A DNA stretch of 64,000 nucleotides from S015-6 sp964479535 (GTDB lineage Bacteria > Desulfobacterota > DSWW01): assembly GCA_964479535.1 (NCBI GenBank), contig CAYZMM010000022.1, positions 1-64,000 on the forward strand, read 5' to 3'. A program made the translations under genes and the position numbers. Below the pieces are notes generated by a model. It saw nothing but the letters and a program-made list of their open reading frames with translations. It was not told the origin of the DNA and searched no databases. Below, piece after piece: positions 61,152 through 64,000 of the stretch; positions within the stretch are counted from its first letter, which is position 1; each line of letters begins with the position of its first letter.

Positions 61152-62729
61152 CTATCCCACGCGCTGGGTCTCCCCTGCCCGGGGCACCGATACGGCATAG
61201 CCCTTCCCTTTCAGATATTCTGCAAAGGCCAGGGTCTGCTCCTCCTCGCCGTGGACGAGAGCAACCCTCTTCACCGAAAGGTTCGACTCCTTCAGGAAAC
61301 GGAGCATTTCCTCCCGATCGCCGTGCGCACTCAGACCACCCACGCTGACCACCCGGGCTTTCAGCGGATAGACCTTGCCGAAGAACTTCATCATCGGGGG
61401 CTCTCCCTTCCGGCCGGATGCTTCGTAGTCGAGGCCCTGTTCCAGGATGCGACGACCGAGGGTGTGCTCGGCCATGTACCCCACAATCAGGATCGTATTC
61501 TTCCGGTTGTGGATCTTGTGACGCAGATGATGCAGGATCCGCCCGGCCTCGCACATGCCGGAAGCCGCGATCACGATGTGCGGACGCTCGTCCCGGTTTA
61601 CGGCCATGGACTCTTCCACGGACCGGACGAAGCGAACGCCCCGGAATGAAAACGGGTTCTTCCCCTTCTCCAGGAAGTTCTCGTGGGCCTCCCGGTCGTA
61701 GACCTCAGGGTGTTCACCGAACACGCGGGTGATGTTCATGGCCAGGGGGCTGTCCACGTATATCGGGATTCGGGGAACCTCCCCCTCGTCGTACAGTTCA
61801 TGGAGCAGATAGATGAGTTCCTGGGTGCGCCCGAATGCGAAGGCGGGGATCAGGACGGTGCCGCCCCGCTCGTGGGAGTCGAGCAGCACCTGCTTGAGTC
61901 TCGGTTTCAAGTCCTGGACCGGCTCGTGTACGCGATTGCCGTACGTGCTCTCCATGATCAACAGGTCCAGTTTCCTGTCTTCTCGTTCGAAGGTGAGGTT
62001 CGGGTCCCGAATGATGGGTCGTTCGAACCTTCCGAGATCCCCCGTGTAACCGACGGTGAGGGCCCGGCCGTTTTCCCTGGCCCGGATGATGGCGACGGCG
62101 GAGCCGAGGATGTGGCCCGCCTCGTACAAGGTGCAGGTGACCCCCTTGCCGACCGTGATCGGGTGCCGGTATGGATAGTCGTCAAAGTAGGTCAGTGCAT
62201 CGCGGGCATCCTCCATGGTGTAGAGGGGCTCCACTTCTTTCAGATGATGCTGCCGGATCAGGGCGTTGATCGCCTCCGTATCGAGCCTGTTCCCCTTCTT
62301 CAGGGATTTCTTGATCTCCTGCATGCCCCGGTTCGAGATCTTCTTGGCCTTCTTCGACTTCCGCATTCCGGCAAGGGCCGTCCGCACCGTCTTGTAGTTC
62401 AGGTAGGCCGCGTCCGACTCCTGTATGTGCGCGCTGTCCGGAAGCATGTAACCGCAGGCGTCCGCCGTTGCCCTTGTGCTGATGATGCGTCCGGCGAAGT
62501 TCTTCTTCGTCAGCAGCGGGATTCTTCCGGAATGATCTATGTGCGCGTGCGAGAGAACCAGGTTGGTGATCAGCTTCGGGTCGAAGGGAAAGACCCGGTT
62601 CTTCACGGCGGCCTCGGCCCGACGCCCCTGAAACATCCCGCAGTCGAGCAGGATGTGGTCTCTTCCCGTTCTAAGGAGGTGCATCGACCCGGTGACCTCC
62701 CTTGCCGCCCCGTAGAATGTCAGCTCCAT
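61152..62729 (-). CDS. beta-CASP metallo-hydrolase (RNA-processing MBL-fold protein)
   Basis: This is a 525-residue zinc-dependent nuclease-like enzyme of the CPSF73/YSH1 family. The zinc motif is LSHAHIDHSGRIPLL, with further ligands in EAGHILGSA and YTGDLGRF. The beta-CASP motif is seen as ESTYGNR and PAFAFGRTQEL, and the RMMBL end as GGLSAHGDREEM. It is longer than usual through a basic helical insert at about residues 115-165 (KSKKAKKISNRGMQEIKKSL), which may grip RNA. It is transcribed away from the small protein and amidase genes. Role: probably RNA maturation or decay in the cytosol. Confidence 0.93.
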   Translation of the reverse strand: MELTFYGAAREVTGSMHLLRTGRDHILLDCGMFQGRRAEAAVKNRVFPFDPKLITNLVLSHAHIDHSGRIPLLTKKNFAGRIISTRATADACGYMLPDSAHIQESDAAYLNYKTVRTALAGMRKSKKAKKISNRGMQEIKKSLKKGNRLDTEAINALIRQHHLKEVEPLYTMEDARDALTYFDDYPYRHPITVGKGVTCTLYEAGHILGSAVAIIRARENGRALTVGYTGDLGRFERPIIRDPNLTFEREDRKLDLLIMESTYGNRVHEPVQDLKPRLKQVLLDSHERGGTVLIPAFAFGRTQELIYLLHELYDEGEVPRIPIYVDSPLAMNITRVFGEHPEVYDREAHENFLEKGKNPFSFRGVRFVRSVEESMAVNRDERPHIVIAASGMCEAGRILHHLRHKIHNRKNTILIVGYMAEHTLGRRILEQGLDYEASGRKGEPPMMKFFGKVYPLKARVVSVGGLSAHGDREEMLRFLKESNLSVKRVALVHGEEEQTLAFAEYLKGKGYAVSVPRAGETQRVG

Positions 62730-62883
62730 CGCTCAACTCCCGCGTGCAGTCGATCGGTTCACAGAATAGGCCTTTTTAGCGGATGTTCCGGAAGAAACGC
62801 AACCGGTCGGATTGGAGAGCTTCCCCTTTGTCGCCCGATATTGTAGCATGATCCCCTGACCGGCCGCCCCCCGGTACCGGGAC

Positions 62884-62973
62884 GATCGGGGACAGCCACC
62901 CATCTGTCACCTTCCGTTCACAGTTCGGGGACAGGCACCCGACTCGGGGAGAGATCGGTGACTGTCCCCGAAC
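62884..62973. repeat. REP-like cluster with GGGGACAG hairpin
   Basis: Three copies of the motif TCGGGGACAGNCACC occur: 62886-62900, 62925-62939 and, inverted, 62957-62971. The last two form a 16-bp stem with one mismatch and a 17-base loop. This is the style of REP palindromes moved by RAYT transposases. The cluster sits in the divergent gap upstream of the small-protein/amidase genes; the rest of that gap shows no obvious promoter. Confidence 0.7.
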
Positions 62974-62995
62974 CTCGAACGGATGGAGGAAGGTT

Positions 62996-63196
62996 ATGAG
63001 CCAGGGCAAAGAAGGGACGCTGAACACTGAGTTTCTGAGAAGACTGCTGAAGGCGATGGCCGACATGGACCTGTCCGAAGAGGCGGCTGAAATGCAGGAG
63101 CTCCTCGCCGGGCTCGTCTCCACGATGAACACGCTCCAGCCCGAGGCCTACGCAGAGGTGTTCCCCGCTTCCACCTTTCGGCCGATCAAGGAGTAG
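62996..63196 (+). CDS. small protein upstream of an amidase (possible GatC-like partner)
   Basis: This is a 66-residue acidic helical protein (FLRRLLKAMADMDLSEEAAE). It lies four bases before the amidase gene, with overlapping signals, and a good GGAGGAAGG site precedes its ATG. Small subunits of amidases, such as GatC, sit in this position, and the C-terminal FPASTFRPIKE could wrap the partner as GatC does, but the sequence match is too weak to name it. Confidence 0.6.
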   Translation: MSQGKEGTLNTEFLRRLLKAMADMDLSEEAAEMQELLAGLVSTMNTLQPEAYAEVFPASTFRPIKE

Positions 63197-63200
63197 TCTC

Positions 63201-64000
63201 ATGTCGAACGAGCTCAGCCGGATGACCATTTCCCTTCTCGCCCCGAAGTTGAAATCACGCAAGATTTCACCCGTCGAACTCACCCGTGCCGTGCTGGAGC
63301 ATATCGAGAGGCTCGACCCCCTGCTCAGGGCCTACATCACGGTTGATGCGGAGGGGGCTCTCAAAGCGGCGCGCACCGCCCAGAGACAGATCACGCAGGG
63401 GAAATACCTGGGCCCCCTTCACGGGATCCCCATATCCTTGAAGGACCTTTACGATACGAAGGGACTCCGCACAACCGCCGGTTCGAAGATCATGGCGGTT
63501 CGCGTCCCTGCTGAGGACGCTACCTCCGTCGCCCGACTGCGGGCGGCAGGGGCGATCATCGTGGGCAAGACGAACCTCCACGAATTCGCCTTCGGAAGCA
63601 CCACTCAGAATCCGCACTTCGGGGGAACCCGAAACCCCTACGACACGGGCCGCATTCCAGGCGGCTCGAGCGGGGGTTCGGCAGCCGCCCTGGCCGCCGA
63701 CATGTGCATCGCATCCACCGGGAGCGACACGGGGGGCTCCATCCGCACGCCCGCCGCCTTGTGCGGTATCGTCGGGCTCAAGCCGACCTACGGCCGTGTG
63801 AGCTTGAACGGAATCGTTCCGCTCGCATGGTCCCTTGATCACGTAGGCCCCATGACGAAATGCGTGCGCGATGCGGCCATCATGCTCACCGCCATGGCCG
63901 GCTACGACCCGAAGGATCCGACGAGCGCGGACGAGAAGGTCCCCGGATTCGCCCGGACACTGAAGAAGGGCGTGAAGGGTCTCCGCATCGGGATCGATCC
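63201..64000 (+). CDS. amidase-signature enzyme, GatA-like (cut by window end)
   Basis: The first 266 residues are visible and the gene continues past the window. The amidase-signature triad is present: Lys in GIPISLKDLYD, the cis-Ser in SDTGGSIRTPAALCG, and the nucleophile Ser in the same loop, preceded by the Gly/Ser-rich PGGSSGGSAAALAADMC. Family members hydrolyse carboxamides or act as GatA in Glu-tRNA amidation. Without a gatB gene in view, the stand-alone amidase role is as likely. AAGGAG lies directly before the ATG. Confidence 0.88.
   Translation, partial: MSNELSRMTISLLAPKLKSRKISPVELTRAVLEHIERLDPLLRAYITVDAEGALKAARTAQRQITQGKYLGPLHGIPISLKDLYDTKGLRTTAGSKIMAVRVPAEDATSVARLRAAGAIIVGKTNLHEFAFGSTTQNPHFGGTRNPYDTGRIPGGSSGGSAAALAADMCIASTGSDTGGSIRTPAALCGIVGLKPTYGRVSLNGIVPLAWSLDHVGPMTKCVRDAAIMLTAMAGYDPKDPTSADEKVPGFARTLKKGVKGLRIGID

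Noticed and set aside
1..64000. CRISPR arrays, tRNA or rRNA genes, intact transposases, prophage genes
   Set aside because: I looked in the gaps on both strands and saw no regularly spaced repeats, no tRNA-like cloverleaf, and no transposase, integrase or phage protein signatures.

Overview
The window is about 64 kb of high-GC, tightly packed bacterial chromosome. It suggests an anaerobic or syntrophic deltaproteobacterium (Desulfobacterota-like). The basis is an NtrC-type sigma-54 activator with a good sigma-54 promoter, a FliA/FlgM pair, a TIGR02147-type regulator next to a MopE-like lipoprotein, a glycyl radical enzyme beside a phenylacetate-CoA ligase, a two-subunit pyruvate carboxylase, and intergenic repeats of a style I associate with that group. 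This placement is inference from gene content. I saw no rRNA, tRNA, CRISPR array, intact transposase or prophage.

Layout. 0-3.6 kb (minus): a GlcD/GlcF-like flavin and iron-sulfur oxidoreductase pair and two small genes. 3.7-8.1 kb (plus): an NAD(P)-dependent epimerase/reductase, a LonB-type protease and a MetE-C/UROD-fold protein. 8.2-11.6 kb (minus): FlgM-like anti-sigma factor, FliA/WhiG sigma factor and a lytic transglycosylase. 11.8-14.6 kb (plus): PtsN, a zinc-ribbon protein and PdxS-PdxT (pyridoxal phosphate synthase). 14.7-18 kb (minus): LeuD-LeuC and a sulfatase-fold enzyme. 18.4-21.8 kb (plus): a biotin carboxylase and a divergent biotin-bearing carboxyltransferase.

21.8-33.4 kb is the most interesting region. 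A histidine kinase and an NtrC-type activator are transcribed leftward, away from a seven-gene operon: a Usp-like protein, an unrecognised 407-residue protein, a lone receiver domain, a PEP-synthase-like protein without the PEP barrel, an SLC13 permease with TrkA-C domains, and two cytidylate-kinase-like paralogues of which the second has lost its P-loop. The intergenic region holds a sigma-54 promoter facing the operon, two matching dyad sites about 127 and 214 bp upstream of its predicted start, and a sigma-70-like promoter for the activator overlapped by one dyad. Together these look like a self-contained, signal-controlled phosphotransfer and transport module of unknown purpose.

33.4-47.2 kb: nitroreductase, RND efflux permease and adaptor, a small parvulin-tail-like protein, an rRNA m5C methyltransferase, a MopE-like lipoprotein coupled to a TIGR02147 protein, a PAS-diguanylate cyclase with clustered cysteines, and an M16C protease. 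47.2-48.8 kb is a decayed exported-protein/outer-membrane-barrel locus. 49-57.5 kb (plus): an exported beta-propeller-like protein, a glycyl radical enzyme lacking the usual Cys-x-Glu, a PaaK-like ligase, an ACT-domain protein and aconitase A. 57.7-64 kb: a hypothetical protein, a radical SAM protein, an SDR with a broken enoyl-CoA hydratase behind it, a MaoC dehydratase, a beta-CASP metallo-hydrolase, a small protein and an amidase running off the end. Repeat structures lie mostly between genes: a 30-bp hairpin and a relative, a dispersed 30-mer, a 190-bp imperfect palindrome and a REP-like cluster.
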